Shown: piece by piece, positions 11,407-11,475 of the stretch
Layout: each line of letters begins with the position of its first letter
How positions within the stretch are numbered: position 1 is the stretch's first letter
DNA from: an uncultured Anaerolineales bacterium
GTDB taxonomy: Bacteria > Chloroflexota > Anaerolineae > Anaerolineales > UBA6663
NCBI GenBank assembly: GCA_937952305.1
Contig: CALFZO010000051.1
Location: 1 to 11,475 of the forward strand
Direction of reading: 5' to 3'
DNA: 11,475 bases
The notes under the pieces: generated by a model
What the model was told of the DNA's origin: nothing
The model's database searches: none
What the model saw: only the letters and a program-made list of their open reading frames with translations
Made by a program: the position numbers and the translations under genes

Positions 11407-11475
11407 GCTCGCGGGCTTTCCCGCGTAAGCTCGCGGGCTTTCCCGCGTAAGCTCGCGGGCTTTCCCGCGTAAGCT
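11401..11475. repeat. 22-bp tandem repeat array with internal hairpins, running off the window
   Basis: Three exact units (11401-11422, 11423-11444, 11445-11466) and 9 bases of a fourth follow head to tail. Each unit begins GCGTAAGCTC and ends GGGCTTTCCC. At each unit junction CGCGGG pairs with CCCGCG around a CTTT loop (first at 11410-11425). The array starts inside the last two codons of the metalloenzyme gene. Since 22 is not a multiple of three, it is not a coding repeat. There are no spacers, so it is not CRISPR. Confidence 0.95.

Noticed and set aside
11401..11475. CRISPR array
   Set aside because: Units are head to tail with no unique spacers, and no cas gene is in view.

Overview
The window is a high-GC bacterial chromosomal segment, very rich in G and C at third codon positions. 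It carries twelve protein genes, one of them cut by the left edge, and no RNA genes. The gene set suggests a member of the Chloroflexota, probably the Anaerolineae or a neighbouring class. The pointers are a P/T-rich lipoprotein with an FGE-sulfatase fold, a BFN-domain (DUF151) protein, and a replicative helicase followed by a DnaD-like and a DnaC/DnaI-like protein. This placement rests on gene content and style only; no marker RNA is present.

Layout. Positions 1-849 (minus strand) hold a glyoxalase II-like metallo-beta-lactamase hydrolase followed by the start of an ECF sigma factor. Positions 850-1025 are a divergent intergenic region with two overlapping inverted repeats and an extended -10 promoter candidate. 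Positions 1026-1553 (plus) encode the BFN-domain protein, ending in an intergenic region with three stem-loops, the last a convincing intrinsic terminator. Positions 1735-5196 (plus) are a compact DNA replication cluster: DnaB helicase, a DnaD-domain protein and a 449-residue protein with two tandem AAA+ modules behind a zinc-finger-like N-terminus. A lipoprotein with a degenerate FGE-sulfatase domain follows (5231-6397). An EF-G-like GTPase gene lies on the minus strand (8574-6502) with its own terminator, promoter candidate and structured leader. Positions 8871-11406 (plus) hold a membrane-anchored thioredoxin, a membrane-anchored mono-haem protein, a SAM methyltransferase and an alkaline-phosphatase-superfamily metalloenzyme. 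The window ends in a 22-bp tandem repeat.

How the genes work together. The dnaB, DnaD-like and double-AAA+ genes are collinear, the last two overlap by 17 bp, and all three families act at helicase loading, so they most likely form one helicase-loading operon. The tandem-AAA+ loader is the most unusual protein here: it looks like an internal duplication of a DnaC/DnaI module in which the second copy lost the sensor-1 asparagine. The thioredoxin and haem protein probably act together outside the membrane, the thioredoxin perhaps keeping the CxxCH cysteines reduced for haem attachment. The other neighbours show no clear functional link.

A second theme is short palindromic DNA: a 21-bp hairpin between dnaB and the DnaD-like gene, two 27-bp repeats with 19-nt palindromes inside the lipoprotein coding sequence, and the 22-bp tandem array at the right edge. 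These may be dispersed repeat families of this genome.
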